Counted from the stretch's first letter, positions 35,047-44,254 are shown. The stretch: 64,000 nt of DNA from Hyphomicrobiales bacterium (GCA_900465685.1 UEGR01000013.1:62001-126000); one strand, 5' to 3'. Translations and numbers: made by a program. Notes: a model not told the origin generated them from the sequence alone.

Positions 35047-35838
35047 ATGACTCTCGAGCTTAATGGCGCGCTGCGTCTCCACATGGTCATCGGTGATCCC
35101 ATCGCGCAGGTAAAATCGCCACAGGGCGTAACCGAGATGCTTCAGTCACGGGGACATAATGCTATCTGCATACCGGGGCATGTGCAGCCTGAAGATTTGC
35201 TGAGTTTCTGGCAGGGCGTTCGCACACTTCAGAATCTGGATGGTGTTATTGTCACTGTTCCTCACAAGATCGCGGCCACAGCCATGGCGGATCGTCTTTC
35301 CGAGACGGCGGCATTTTTGGGTTCCGTCAACACATTGCGGCGGACGGCGACAGGCTGGGAAGGGGCAATGTTTGACGGGATTGGCCATGTCGCGGCCCTG
35401 CGGAAGGCTGGATGCAAACTGGAAGGCAAAAGACTCTTGCTAGCGGGCGCTGGTGGTGCCGGCGGAGCCATTGCCTACGCGCTGGTTCAGTCTGGTATCT
35501 CGGAACTGGCCATTCATGAGATGGATGAGATACGTCGAGATAATCTGATCAATAGGCTTTCTTCATTGGGCTTGGCGAAAATCACTGCCGGTACATCTGA
35601 CCCGACAGGGTTTGATGTTATTGTGAATGCGACACCTGCGGGCATGAAAGACGGCGATGCTCTTCCATTTGATGGTGAAAAGCTAACATCCGAAATGTTT
35701 GTCGGTGAAGTAATCACAAAACCGGCCATCTCGCCGCTTGTGACTCGTGCCCGCGAAATCGGCTGCGGCACGATCACTGGCGCAGATATGTTTGTCGAAG
35801 TTCGCGACCTGATGGTCGAATTTCTCTGTGCAGTGTAA
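35047..35838 (+). CDS. Shikimate dehydrogenase-like (AroE-like) oxidoreductase, atypical
   Basis: A 263-residue AroE-superfamily protein with the N-terminal substrate domain and a Rossmann domain (LLLAGAGGAGGAIAYAL, about 120-136). The catalytic Lys/Asp dyad is present as K74 (TVPHK) and D110. However, the S-x-S carboxylate motif is V-K-S-P (V22, S24), the usual N-T-D-G is M-F-D-G, and the C-terminal Gln of GxxMLxxQ is V252. These changes hit the shikimate-binding site, so the substrate is probably a different hydroxylated ring. It has GGAG 6 bases upstream and its stop overlaps the next gene, a dehydratase-like TIM barrel. It is not the biosynthetic AroE by these features. Confidence 0.8.
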   Translation: MTLELNGALRLHMVIGDPIAQVKSPQGVTEMLQSRGHNAICIPGHVQPEDLLSFWQGVRTLQNLDGVIVTVPHKIAATAMADRLSETAAFLGSVNTLRRTATGWEGAMFDGIGHVAALRKAGCKLEGKRLLLAGAGGAGGAIAYALVQSGISELAIHEMDEIRRDNLINRLSSLGLAKITAGTSDPTGFDVIVNATPAGMKDGDALPFDGEKLTSEMFVGEVITKPAISPLVTRAREIGCGTITGADMFVEVRDLMVEFLCAV

Positions 35839-36659
35839 TGGAAATGAGCAGGCATTTCGCGCTCGCATTCCTCACCATTCCAGATATTGCTCCAGCAGAT
35901 GCTATCCGCATTGCAGCGGAAGCCGGGTATGACAGCGTCGGTTTACGCCTGCTTCCAGCCGTTGCCAGCGGCGAAGGACCTTACCCCATTCTCACAGATC
36001 CGGCAGTTCTGAGAGAAGCCCGATCCGCGCTATCCGACACCGGCATATGTGTTGGCGATGTCGAGATCGTACGTTTGAATGCACAGACCAAGGTGGAGAG
36101 CTTTCTACCGTTTCTGGAATGTGCGGCAGCACTCGGCGCTGCAAATATTCTGGTTGCCGGTGACGATCCTGATCCAGAACGACTTATCCAGACTTTTGCA
36201 GGTTTTGCAGAGCTTGCGGGCCGCTACGGTTTGACTGCCGATCTCGAATTCATGCCGTGGACCGGAGTGCGGGACGCACGCGCGGCTTTGACCATTGTGG
36301 AAAAGGCAGGTCAAGCCAACGGCGGTGTGCTCGCCGACGCTCTGCATTGGGATCGGACGGGTGGTAAAATCGAGGATCTCATCCTCATCCCGCCTGAGCG
36401 TATTCACTATTTTCAGATATGCGATGCGCCAAAAGATTTTGTCGGAACCAACAGCGAGCTGATCCGCGTTGCGCGCGGGGGACGGCTGTTTCCGGGGTGC
36501 GGCGGCATCGACTTACGTGCATTTCTGGGAGTTTTGCCAGCAAATGTGCCGGTAAGCGTGGAAATCGCATCCGTAGAATTGAACGCACGACTGACACCTC
36601 GTGAGAGGGCGGTTCAGGCACTGGCTGCGACATCAAGTCTGGTGAACTCAATAAAATGA
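35838..36659 (+). CDS. TIM-barrel protein, 3-dehydroshikimate dehydratase-like (copy 1)
   Basis: A 273-residue AP_endonuc_2/xylose-isomerase-like TIM barrel. Likely metal ligands are E137 (LEFMPW), D167 (LADALH), Q193 (YFQICDAP) and E242 (VSVEIAS). This E-D-Q-E set and its spacing closely match, as I recall, the Mg site of the QuiC dehydratase (E134, D165, Q191, E239), which turns 3-dehydroshikimate into protocatechuate. The RLFPGCGGIDL segment is shared with two relatives at 45131-45952 and 51795-52625. Its start overlaps the AroE-like stop, so the two act in sequence. An isomerase or epimerase remains possible. Confidence 0.75.
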   Translation: MEMSRHFALAFLTIPDIAPADAIRIAAEAGYDSVGLRLLPAVASGEGPYPILTDPAVLREARSALSDTGICVGDVEIVRLNAQTKVESFLPFLECAAALGAANILVAGDDPDPERLIQTFAGFAELAGRYGLTADLEFMPWTGVRDARAALTIVEKAGQANGGVLADALHWDRTGGKIEDLILIPPERIHYFQICDAPKDFVGTNSELIRVARGGRLFPGCGGIDLRAFLGVLPANVPVSVEIASVELNARLTPRERAVQALAATSSLVNSIK

Positions 36660-36670
36660 AACTAAATTAT

Positions 36671-36687
36671 TTTCTGGAATGATATTC
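36671..36687. promoter_or_regulatory. Operator-like dyad upstream of the MFS gene
   Basis: GAAT-GAT-ATTC at 36677-36687 lies in AT-rich DNA right after copy 1 of the TIM barrel. It overlaps TTTCTGGAATG, also found at 32503. It sits about 140 bases upstream of the MFS start, a sensible position for a regulator of the transporter and flavoprotein genes. Confidence 0.4.
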
Positions 36688-36826
36688 AATTTTATGTATA
36701 ACGATCCTTGCGCGGAGGAGTGAGGATCGTGAGGCCTTCGGCGCGTGAGAGCACAATCGTCGCATCATGACGGTGGAACTGCGCTGCATTGCGGCGTGGA
36801 ACGCATGCGATTTGGAGGAAGAGCAG

Positions 36827-38218
36827 ATGAACACCATAGATGCCGTCGAAGCCGATGGCGTAAAGCTGAAACTTGCAACGCGCAGTGGTGCGCGGGGAAA
36901 AGTTGGCTACGAGCAAGCGAAGCACGAAAATGGCGCTTCAGAAGCCATTGGGGCATCGCAAAACTGGTCTTCGTTGAGAGTGATCATCCTTGCCATCTGC
37001 TTCTTGTTGAACGCGATTGATGGCATGGATGTTGTCATTCTCTCCTACATCGCCCCCGCACTTTCAGCAGATTGGGCGCTGTCACCCGAGCGCCTTGGCG
37101 TGGTGTTTTCCGCAAGCCTTGCGGGCATGGTGATTGGCTGCTTTTTTGTTGCGCCCCTTGCAGACAGATGGGGCCGCCGACCGCTGACGATTACGGCTCT
37201 CTCGGCGATTACTGTCGCCATGATCCTGAGCGGCTTTGTTACCGCAGTCATGGAACTTGTTGTTCTGCGTTTCTTCATCGGCGTTTGGATTGGAGCTATC
37301 CTTGCTTCGATGGCTGCACTTGCTGCGGAGTTTGCACCAGTAAAGGAACGTTCCTTTGCTGTAGCGGTCATGACTGCGGGTTACCCGCTTGGGGCCGTTT
37401 TTACCGGTCTTGCCATGGCACCGCTGCTTCCTGTCTATGGCTGGCATATGATGCTGATCGGTGCCGGGCTCGCTTCATTGGTCGTATTGCCGTTCGTTTG
37501 GTTCTTTCTGCCGGAATCGCTAGATTTTCTGGTCCGCAGACAGCCGAAAAATGCTCTGCAACGTGCCAATCACGTGCTTGCCAAGCTCGGCATGGAGCCG
37601 GTTAAGCAACTGCCGCAAAAGTCCCCCGAGGAGAAAGCTGCCGGTTTCGCCACCATTTTCGCCGAACATCGTCTGGTGCCGACGATCTGGCTTTGGGTGG
37701 GGATATTCATGGGCTTCCTGTCGCTCTATTTCGTTATCTCCTGGGTGACGAAGCTCGCTTCACAGGCTGGGCTGACGTTGGAAAATGCCATCTATGTCGG
37801 TGCAATCCTGAACTTCGGCGCGTTTCTTGGAACGTTGCTGATGGGCAAGCTGTCGAACCGCTTTCCACAAGGCATAGTCGGTGCGGTGTTCCTTGTTCTG
37901 GCCGCGGCCCTTCTGGTGGTTTTCGGAACAGTCCATATGTCGCTGGGCATCGTACTCTTCACAGCTTTCCTTATGGGAATGGCGATCTATGGCGGCTTCA
38001 ATTCCTTTTACGGCCTTGCAGCCAGCCTTTATCCGGCTTCCGTCCGAGGCACGGGGGTTGGCTGGGCTATGGGAGCAGGACGCTTTGGTGCGGTTGTCGG
38101 CCCATCAATGGGCGGTGTCCTGATTGGCTCGGGAGCAAGCCTTTCCACAGTGATGATTGTCTTTGCTGTGCCACTGGTGATTGCGGCTATCGCTGCTCTT
38201 TACTCCCGCGCTCGATAG
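36827..38218 (+). CDS. MFS transporter, aromatic acid:H+ symporter (AAHS) type
   Basis: A 463-residue 12-helix permease with the AAHS-type helix 1 motif DGMDVV (65-70), the loop 2-3 motif DRWGRRP (113-119) and a large central loop. AAHS members import benzoate-type acids, and some import shikimate or quinate. I prefer ATG 36827 (MNTIDAVEADG) with GGAGGAAG about 9 bases upstream. The next gene begins 30 bp downstream, so it is probably co-transcribed with two flavoprotein dehydrogenases. It suggests that the substrate is an organic acid with a ring. Confidence 0.85.
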   Translation: MNTIDAVEADGVKLKLATRSGARGKVGYEQAKHENGASEAIGASQNWSSLRVIILAICFLLNAIDGMDVVILSYIAPALSADWALSPERLGVVFSASLAGMVIGCFFVAPLADRWGRRPLTITALSAITVAMILSGFVTAVMELVVLRFFIGVWIGAILASMAALAAEFAPVKERSFAVAVMTAGYPLGAVFTGLAMAPLLPVYGWHMMLIGAGLASLVVLPFVWFFLPESLDFLVRRQPKNALQRANHVLAKLGMEPVKQLPQKSPEEKAAGFATIFAEHRLVPTIWLWVGIFMGFLSLYFVISWVTKLASQAGLTLENAIYVGAILNFGAFLGTLLMGKLSNRFPQGIVGAVFLVLAAALLVVFGTVHMSLGIVLFTAFLMGMAIYGGFNSFYGLAASLYPASVRGTGVGWAMGAGRFGAVVGPSMGGVLIGSGASLSTVMIVFAVPLVIAAIAALYSRAR

Positions 38219-38248
38219 TCACGCGGTTCTGGCAGATAGGAAGTATAT

Positions 38249-40033
38249 ATGTCTCCCGATCACTCCGTCGATAAAGATGACGCGATGGCTCTCTCAAATC
38301 GAGTGGCATGCGATGTCCTCGTTATTGGTTCTGGTGCCGGGGGACTTTCCGCTGCGGTGGCGGCAGCACATTTTGGGCTCAAGGTCATAGTTGCTGAAAA
38401 AGCCGACGTGTTCGGCGGCACCACTGCCTTTTCCGGTGGCTGGCTTTGGATACCGAATGCGCCGCATGCAGTGTCGGCTGGAAAGGGCGAGAATCCCGAT
38501 AGTCCGAAAGCCTATCTGAAGCATATTCTGGGTCAAAGTTATGATGAGGCTATGATCGACGGCTATCTGCAAGCAGCGCCGCGTATGCTTTCATTCTTTG
38601 AGCGTAACAGCCAAGTCCGCTTCAATCCGGGCGGCGGCGTCCCGGATTTTCATGGCAATGCACCGGAGGCGGCAACGGGTTGGCGCTCGGTTGTCGCTGC
38701 ACCTTATGACGGTCGCGAACTTGGCTCATTGATCGGAAAATTACGTGCGCCGATCCCTGAGACAACGTTTTTGGGCATGGGCATCGCATCGGGTGTCGAC
38801 ATGCGCATGTTCTTGACCGCCATGCGCTCGCTCAAGGCATTTGGCTATGTAATGCGACGCGTGTCGAAACATTTGCGCGATCTCGTTGTGCATCGGCGCG
38901 CGGTGCAACTCGTCAATGGCAACGCGCTGGTCGCACGACTATTGCGGTCGGCATCCGACAAGGATGTTGCACTTTGGGCGGGAGCTGTAGTCATTGAACT
39001 GACGACTGATCAGGGGCGTGTGACGGGCGCGGTCCTCAAGACCGCCAAAGGCTTAATTACTGTGACGGCCAAACGCGGTGTTGTGCTAGCAACTGGCGGG
39101 TTTCCGCATGATACGGCTCGCCTTTTCGAACACTTGCCGCATGTGCAAGCTGGTACAGAGCATGCGTCTGCTGCGCCCGTGACGAACAGTGGTGACGGCA
39201 TTCGCCTCGCCGAAACGGTGGGCGGTCACGTACCCAAACAAATGGCTCATGGCGCAGCCTACGCACCGGTATCGCTCGTTCCACGCAGTAATGGCACGGT
39301 GGGTCGTTTTCCGCACCTCGTTGAGCGCGGAAAGCCAGGTGTAATTGCCGTACTGGCAACGGGACGCCGTTTCACCAATGAGGGTGGACCCTATCACGAC
39401 TATGTTTGTGACATGATAGCGGCGACACCCCACGGGCAACCTGTGGTGTCATGGCTCATCTGTGATCACCGTTTTTTGCGTCGATACGGTCTCGGCGCGG
39501 TCAAACCAGCCCCTATTCCATTTCGAAAGTGGTTGAAAAACGGCTATCTCATCAAGGGCTCGACCATCACCGAACTGGCGGAATGCTGCGGCATCGACGT
39601 GGCGGGCCTCAGTAAGACCATTACAGCTTTCAACCACCACGCCGGGATGGGAGAAGACCCGGAATTCCGCCGCGGCGAAACGCTTTATCAACGGGTACAG
39701 GGCGATCCTGATCAGAAACCCAATCCCTGTATCGCCCCCATCTGCAATGGACCTTTCTACGCGGTGCGAATTGTGCCGGGCAGTCTGGGCACCTTTACCG
39801 GTATCGAGACCGACGCGCGAGCGCGTGTTCTTGATGCGTCAGGTCAGCCGGTTCCCGGTCTCTTTGCTGCGGGCAATGACATGAACAGCATTATGGGTGG
39901 GCACTATCCAAGTGGCGGCATAACGCTTGGTCCTGCAATGACCTTCGGCTTTCTAGCAGCTGAAACTATTGCCAGACGGGTAGCGACTGAGAGCAAACAG
40001 GCCAACAGCAAGGAAACAGAAAATGCAATCTGA
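38249..40033 (+). CDS. FAD-binding_2 flavoprotein, KstD/oxocyclohexane dehydrogenase-like (1)
   Basis: A 594-residue flavoprotein with FAD motif VLVIGSGAGGLSAAVAAAHFG near 30, the FAD_binding_2 fold, and a C-terminal YPSGGITLGPAMTFG motif. Its Y and last G match the catalytic pair (YPGPG) of 3-ketosteroid delta-1-dehydrogenases. Such enzymes introduce a C=C bond next to a ring carbonyl; relatives dehydrogenate 4-oxocyclohexanecarboxylate toward 4-hydroxybenzoate. It has AGGAAG before the ATG and overlaps the next paralogue by 11 bp. Together they could aromatise a ring in two steps. Confidence 0.8.
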   Translation: MSPDHSVDKDDAMALSNRVACDVLVIGSGAGGLSAAVAAAHFGLKVIVAEKADVFGGTTAFSGGWLWIPNAPHAVSAGKGENPDSPKAYLKHILGQSYDEAMIDGYLQAAPRMLSFFERNSQVRFNPGGGVPDFHGNAPEAATGWRSVVAAPYDGRELGSLIGKLRAPIPETTFLGMGIASGVDMRMFLTAMRSLKAFGYVMRRVSKHLRDLVVHRRAVQLVNGNALVARLLRSASDKDVALWAGAVVIELTTDQGRVTGAVLKTAKGLITVTAKRGVVLATGGFPHDTARLFEHLPHVQAGTEHASAAPVTNSGDGIRLAETVGGHVPKQMAHGAAYAPVSLVPRSNGTVGRFPHLVERGKPGVIAVLATGRRFTNEGGPYHDYVCDMIAATPHGQPVVSWLICDHRFLRRYGLGAVKPAPIPFRKWLKNGYLIKGSTITELAECCGIDVAGLSKTITAFNHHAGMGEDPEFRRGETLYQRVQGDPDQKPNPCIAPICNGPFYAVRIVPGSLGTFTGIETDARARVLDASGQPVPGLFAAGNDMNSIMGGHYPSGGITLGPAMTFGFLAAETIARRVATESKQANSKETENAI

Positions 40034-41780
40034 TCTCGATCAGCACAAATCAGACGAAGTCGATCTGCTGGTTTGTGGGGCGGGCGCTGGAGGGATGACA
40101 GTAGCACTCGTTGGTGCTCTGGAAGGACTAAATGTCCTCATGTGTGAAAAGACCGATCAGGTTGGTGGCACCACCTCGACCTCAGGCGGCACAACATGGG
40201 TACCCGGTACACATCTTTCAGAAGAGGCAGGTGTCCCTGATACTGTCGAAGATGCCCGCGCTTTTCTGGAAAGTGTCGTCGCCAATCGCGGTGGCATTCG
40301 TCTGCGCGAAGCGTTTCTCGCCTCAGGGCGTGAGGCTATCGAGGATCTGGATCGTCGCACAGATGTAAAATTTGCGGCGGCCCTTGCACATCCGGACTAT
40401 CTCGACGGGCCTGGCTCTGCCTATGGCGGTCGAGCTTTGGGGCCGATTGCATTTGACGGTCGCTTGTTGGAGCGTGACGATTTCGACCGTGTTCGTCCAC
40501 CGCGCCGCGAATTCATGGGGCTTGGCGGTATGATGGTCGGGCGCAATGAATTGGGTGCTTTGCTTGCCCCTTTCGGCTCCGTAGCCAATTTTCGCAGCAC
40601 GATCCAGATCGTCGGGCGCTATCTGCTTGACCGTCTGCGTTATCGGCGTGGAACACGTCTTTTGATGGGAAATGCACTGGTCGCGCGACTTCTCTACAGT
40701 CTGCGCAGGGCTAAGGTGCCGGTGCTGTTTGAAACGAGCATTCGCGAACTCATTGTTGAGAATGACCGCGTTGTCGGTGCTGTGCTGGAGGGGCCATCGG
40801 GGTTGCGCCGCTTACGGGCACGTAAAGGTGTGGTGCTGGCTACAGGCGGCGTGTGCTGGAACAAGAAAATCCGTGACCGGTTGTTCCCCGAAAGCGCACG
40901 CGATTACTCTTTGGCACCCGTTACCAATAACGGCGACGGAGCCGACGTGGCAATGGCGATTGGTGCGCGTTTTGAGGATGGCGGAGACAGTCCCGCACTT
41001 TGGATGCCGTGTTCATCCTATCGCAGGGCTGATGGCACATTGGCCGTGTGGCCTCATATCATTCTCGACCGCGCGAAGCCGGGTCTTCTGGCGGTCGATA
41101 CTGCTGGCAAGCGTTTCGTCAATGAATCCAATTCCTATCATGATTTTTCGATGGGACAGATCAGCAACGGCCCGAATCCGGCTCATCTGATCTGCAGTGC
41201 AGAATTTCTGCATCGCTACGGTATGGGAATGATCCTGCCTGGAGCAAAGAACCTGAATGCCATGCTCAAGGCTGGATATGTGATTGAGGGCGCGACTTTG
41301 CCAGAACTGGCAACGAAGATTGGCTGCGAGGCGGAGATACTCGTCAAGACAGTCGAAGCCTATAATCGTTCTGCCGCAACAGGTGTTGATGAAGTTTTTG
41401 GGCGCGGCACATCGGTGATGAACCGCTTCAATGGTGATGCCAGTTTCAGCCCCAACCCGTGTCTTGGACCGGTTGGTAAGGGTCCCTATTACGCGATGGC
41501 AGTTCGCCCATCTGATCTGGCGTCCAGTGCGGGCCTTTCTGGTGACGAGTTTGGACGGGTTCTCAATGAGAACGGCGAACCGATCCATGGACTTTATGCT
41601 TGTGGCAATGATCTCGCCTCGATCTTTCGCGGAACCTATCCGGGACCGGGCACGACCATCGGTCCGGCCGTGGTGTTTGGATGGCGCGTGGCTAAACATG
41701 CCGCAGGCACGCTTGCCGAAGTACCCCACACGACGTCCGACGTGATGATGAATGAAAGGAAGAAACATGCAACGCTATGA
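40023..41780 (+). CDS. FAD-binding_2 flavoprotein, KstD/oxocyclohexane dehydrogenase-like (2)
   Basis: A 585-residue paralogue of the preceding protein. The N-terminal FAD motif is LLVCGAGAGGMTVALVGALEG and the C-terminal motif TYPGPGTTIGPAVVFGW is a near-exact KstD pattern (Y and G of YPGPG). It overlaps both neighbours (11 bp upstream, 14 bp downstream), a sign of tight translational coupling. Two tandem flavin desaturases are what a stepwise cyclohexane-to-benzene dehydrogenation would need. Fumarate-reductase-like activity is an alternative. Confidence 0.8.
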   Translation: MQSDLDQHKSDEVDLLVCGAGAGGMTVALVGALEGLNVLMCEKTDQVGGTTSTSGGTTWVPGTHLSEEAGVPDTVEDARAFLESVVANRGGIRLREAFLASGREAIEDLDRRTDVKFAAALAHPDYLDGPGSAYGGRALGPIAFDGRLLERDDFDRVRPPRREFMGLGGMMVGRNELGALLAPFGSVANFRSTIQIVGRYLLDRLRYRRGTRLLMGNALVARLLYSLRRAKVPVLFETSIRELIVENDRVVGAVLEGPSGLRRLRARKGVVLATGGVCWNKKIRDRLFPESARDYSLAPVTNNGDGADVAMAIGARFEDGGDSPALWMPCSSYRRADGTLAVWPHIILDRAKPGLLAVDTAGKRFVNESNSYHDFSMGQISNGPNPAHLICSAEFLHRYGMGMILPGAKNLNAMLKAGYVIEGATLPELATKIGCEAEILVKTVEAYNRSAATGVDEVFGRGTSVMNRFNGDASFSPNPCLGPVGKGPYYAMAVRPSDLASSAGLSGDEFGRVLNENGEPIHGLYACGNDLASIFRGTYPGPGTTIGPAVVFGWRVAKHAAGTLAEVPHTTSDVMMNERKKHATL

Positions 41781-42378
41781 AATCGCAACGCTTTCCACGA
41801 CTATGGGGGCAGTCGCCAAAGTTGCTCCGGCAGTGGAGGCATTCGCTGGTGAAGGCAAGGGGCGTCTTCTTGGTATTTTTTACGCCGATATCGGAGCATT
41901 GAATAAGGTTCTGGTTCTGCGCGGGTTTGAGAGCACCGGCGATTTTGAAGTTGAGCGAGCGCGCACGCTTCGTGCAGCAAGCCCGTTCGGCGCGGCGGAA
42001 TGGCTGACCGGCTTGGAGCTTGAGGGATATACGCCATTCCCTTTCCTGCCACCGATCGAGACTGGCAGCTTTGGGCCGGCCTATGAATTTCGCACTTATG
42101 TTCTCAAAACCGGAGGTCTCGAGCCGACGATACGGGCGTGGGAAGCGGCGGTGCCAGCACGCACTGAACTCTCAAAGCTGTCCGTCTGCATGTACGGCAT
42201 CGACGGCAAGCCGCGCATGACACATATCTGGCCCTTCAACTCCGTGAACGAGCGTGGCCAGATTCGGGCGGATTCCGTTGCTAAAAACGTATGGCCACCG
42301 AAGGGTGGGCCGGATTGGCTCACGACGGACATGCATTCAACTATCGCCTTTCCGACTACAAATTCGCCTTTGAAATAA
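41767..42378 (+). CDS. NIPSNAP-family protein
   Basis: A 203-residue protein with two ferredoxin-like halves: MQRYEIATLSTTMGAV at the start and YEFRTYVLKTGGLEPTIRAWEAAVPAR in the second, the NIPSNAP pattern. A tryptophan/proline-rich end (VWPPKGGPDW) follows. The ATG has AGGAAG 4-9 bases upstream inside the flavoprotein gene. NIPSNAP proteins are often found with catabolic dehydrogenases but their activity is not known; here it may serve as an isomerase or a small binding protein for the flavoproteins. Confidence 0.78.
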   Translation: MQRYEIATLSTTMGAVAKVAPAVEAFAGEGKGRLLGIFYADIGALNKVLVLRGFESTGDFEVERARTLRAASPFGAAEWLTGLELEGYTPFPFLPPIETGSFGPAYEFRTYVLKTGGLEPTIRAWEAAVPARTELSKLSVCMYGIDGKPRMTHIWPFNSVNERGQIRADSVAKNVWPPKGGPDWLTTDMHSTIAFPTTNSPLK

Positions 42379-42403
42379 GCCGTGATAAAAACGGGAGAAG
42401 AAA

Positions 42404-43252
42404 GTGGCCTCGTTTCCTCTTGGAGTGAGTACGATCAGTGATGCCTGGACGGTGCCTCTGGAGGAGTCTCTGACTCGTCTGGCAAAGCTTGGCTTCACGC
42501 ATTTCGATGTAATGGTTAGTCCGGCGCATCTCGACGTTCAGAATATGACAGCGCGAGATTATGCGCGTATCCGTCGGTTCCTGGAGGCCGAAGGTTTGAT
42601 TATCCATTCGCTGACAGCGCAGAGTCTGGATCATAATCTTGCTTCTCCCCGCGAAGAAATTCGGGAAATGACAGTCGGCTTCAACAAGAAGCTTTTGGAC
42701 GCAACCTATGAACTTGGCGCACAAGGCTTTGTCTCCGTATCAGGGCGATACAATTCGCTGAATGCGCCGCCAAAAGCTCAATTGGAGGGGTGGCTCCGGG
42801 GCTCCCTCGAAAAGACGGTCACCTATGCGGAGCGGGCTGGCGTAAAGGTGTTTCTGGAAAACATCCCAATGGGGGTATTGCCGGACGCAAAGAGCATGGT
42901 CGAATGGGTGGAAGAATTTGCCAGCCCGGCCCTGACCATCTGCTACGATCTGGCCAATGCACATTTCATCAATGAAGACCTGAGTGAAGCCATTCCCTTG
43001 GTGGTTCCTTATCTCGATATACTGCACATGTCCGATACTGGTAAAGGTGCCTGGAAGCACGACCCTATTGGAACAGGCAGCGTCGATTTCGTAGCTGCGG
43101 CCCGCGCGCTCGCCAGCTCTGAATATCAGGGTTTGTCGGTTGTAGAGATCCTCAGTTCAGACCCGGACACCGCAATCCGGGACGCTTTGCAAAAGCTCGA
43201 ACCTTTGGGTTGGGCAGTGTCTGAACAACTCAACCTATGCAAGGCCGGTTAA
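42404..43252 (+). CDS. Xylose-isomerase-like TIM-barrel protein (isomerase/epimerase type)
   Basis: A 282-residue AP_endonuc_2 barrel with a different ligand set from the three dehydratase-like copies: E152 (FLENIPMG), D182/H187 (CYDLANAHF), H208 (DILHMSD) and E248 (SVVEIL), the pattern of sugar or keto-acid isomerases. The start is GTG with GGGAGAAGAA upstream. It ends the plus-strand operon and is followed by a strong terminator. Its substrate is probably an intermediate of the flavoprotein pathway or a separate sugar-like compound. Confidence 0.78.
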   Translation: MASFPLGVSTISDAWTVPLEESLTRLAKLGFTHFDVMVSPAHLDVQNMTARDYARIRRFLEAEGLIIHSLTAQSLDHNLASPREEIREMTVGFNKKLLDATYELGAQGFVSVSGRYNSLNAPPKAQLEGWLRGSLEKTVTYAERAGVKVFLENIPMGVLPDAKSMVEWVEEFASPALTICYDLANAHFINEDLSEAIPLVVPYLDILHMSDTGKGAWKHDPIGTGSVDFVAAARALASSEYQGLSVVEILSSDPDTAIRDALQKLEPLGWAVSEQLNLCKAG

Positions 43253-43303
43253 AGCCAATATTCAACACTGCGTTAAGCTCGGTACGAAGACTTTGAAACA
43301 AGA

Positions 43304-43346
43304 GAAGTCCTGAAATGGCAATCTATTTCGGGGCTTCTTCGTTTTT
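43304..43346 (+). terminator. Rho-independent terminator of the MFS/flavoprotein operon
   Basis: GAAGTCCTGAAAT (43304-43316) pairs with ATTTCGGGGCTTC (43325-43337): 13 base pairs including two G-U, an 8-base loop, then TTCGTTTTT. It stands about 50 bases after the TIM-barrel stop and 13 before the converging IclR gene end. Confidence 0.8.
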
Positions 43347-43358
43347 GTCGAGCGGGAC

Positions 43359-44153
43359 TCAGCTTCGCTTGTGCAAGCCGGGAAAGTAGCGCGAGCCGCT
43401 TGCCGCGAGACCGATTTCTTCTGCCGCTCTGGTGAGGTGTGGCGCAAGTTCCGCCATGCGCTCTGGTGTCATGCGAACAGCAGGTCCAGCGATTGAAAGG
43501 CAACTAATGACCTCGTCGTTGCTGCGAACTGGCACCGCCATCGCAGCCATGCCGACAATGTAGCTGTTGACCGAAACCGAATAGCCGCGTTTGCGTGTTT
43601 GCGCCAACACCTTCAGGAGTTCGGTGATTGTGGTTGGTGCACCGGGCCCGGATGGTTTGCTATCATTGATAAGACCTTGACGCGCGACCCGCTGCAAAGC
43701 CTCTTCATCACTCATCGAGGCAAGCCATGCCTGACCACCAGCGCTCGAGGCTAGATGGACATTAACGCCCTGTTCTTGTCCGGGATCGTAGCGCAAGCCA
43801 CCCGTTGCGCCTTGCGCCACCGCGACCCAGATCAGATCGTCACCATCAATCACCGAAAGGCGAATCAACTCACCGCTGGTTTGGGCCAGCCGGTCCAATA
43901 TTGGCTGGGCCACATCTCCAACACCGGTGCGACCAAGAAAACCCACTCCGAGTGCCGCAAGTTTCATAGTGAGCGCGTAATCGCCCTGATCTTGAACTTG
44001 GCGAACATAACCAAGGCGAATCAATTCGTTAAGCGTGCGGTGTACGCCGCTCGGTGGTTGATTGACGTGCTGGGCTATCGCTGAGACGGAGAGACCTGCG
44101 GGACGAGCGGCGAGCAGCTCGATGATGGTCAGCGATTTTTCAAGAGCGCTCAT
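43359..44153 (-). CDS. IclR-family transcriptional regulator
   Basis: A 264-residue IclR regulator with HTH at about 5-60 (LSVSAIAQHVNQPPSGVHRTLNELIRLG) and the IclR effector domain following (GELIRLSVIDGDDLIWVAVAQG, MAAMAVPVRS). IclR proteins commonly control aromatic and hydroaromatic acid catabolism (for example PcaR-type regulators). It converges on the MFS/flavoprotein operon and lies in the middle of the cluster, so it is a candidate regulator of that operon. The 160 bp upstream of its start hold the dyad at 44255-44282. Confidence 0.85.
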   Translation of the reverse strand: MSALEKSLTIIELLAARPAGLSVSAIAQHVNQPPSGVHRTLNELIRLGYVRQVQDQGDYALTMKLAALGVGFLGRTGVGDVAQPILDRLAQTSGELIRLSVIDGDDLIWVAVAQGATGGLRYDPGQEQGVNVHLASSAGGQAWLASMSDEEALQRVARQGLINDSKPSGPGAPTTITELLKVLAQTRKRGYSVSVNSYIVGMAAMAVPVRSNDEVISCLSIAGPAVRMTPERMAELAPHLTRAAEEIGLAASGSRYFPGLHKRS

Positions 44154-44254
44154 AGCATTCCATTTCAGTTGCCTATGTTCTTTTTGGCATATGAGCCGTG
44201 ACAGTCAAGGCGATTACCGTACTGCGACTGTAGAAATGGTGCCGATCATGATGA

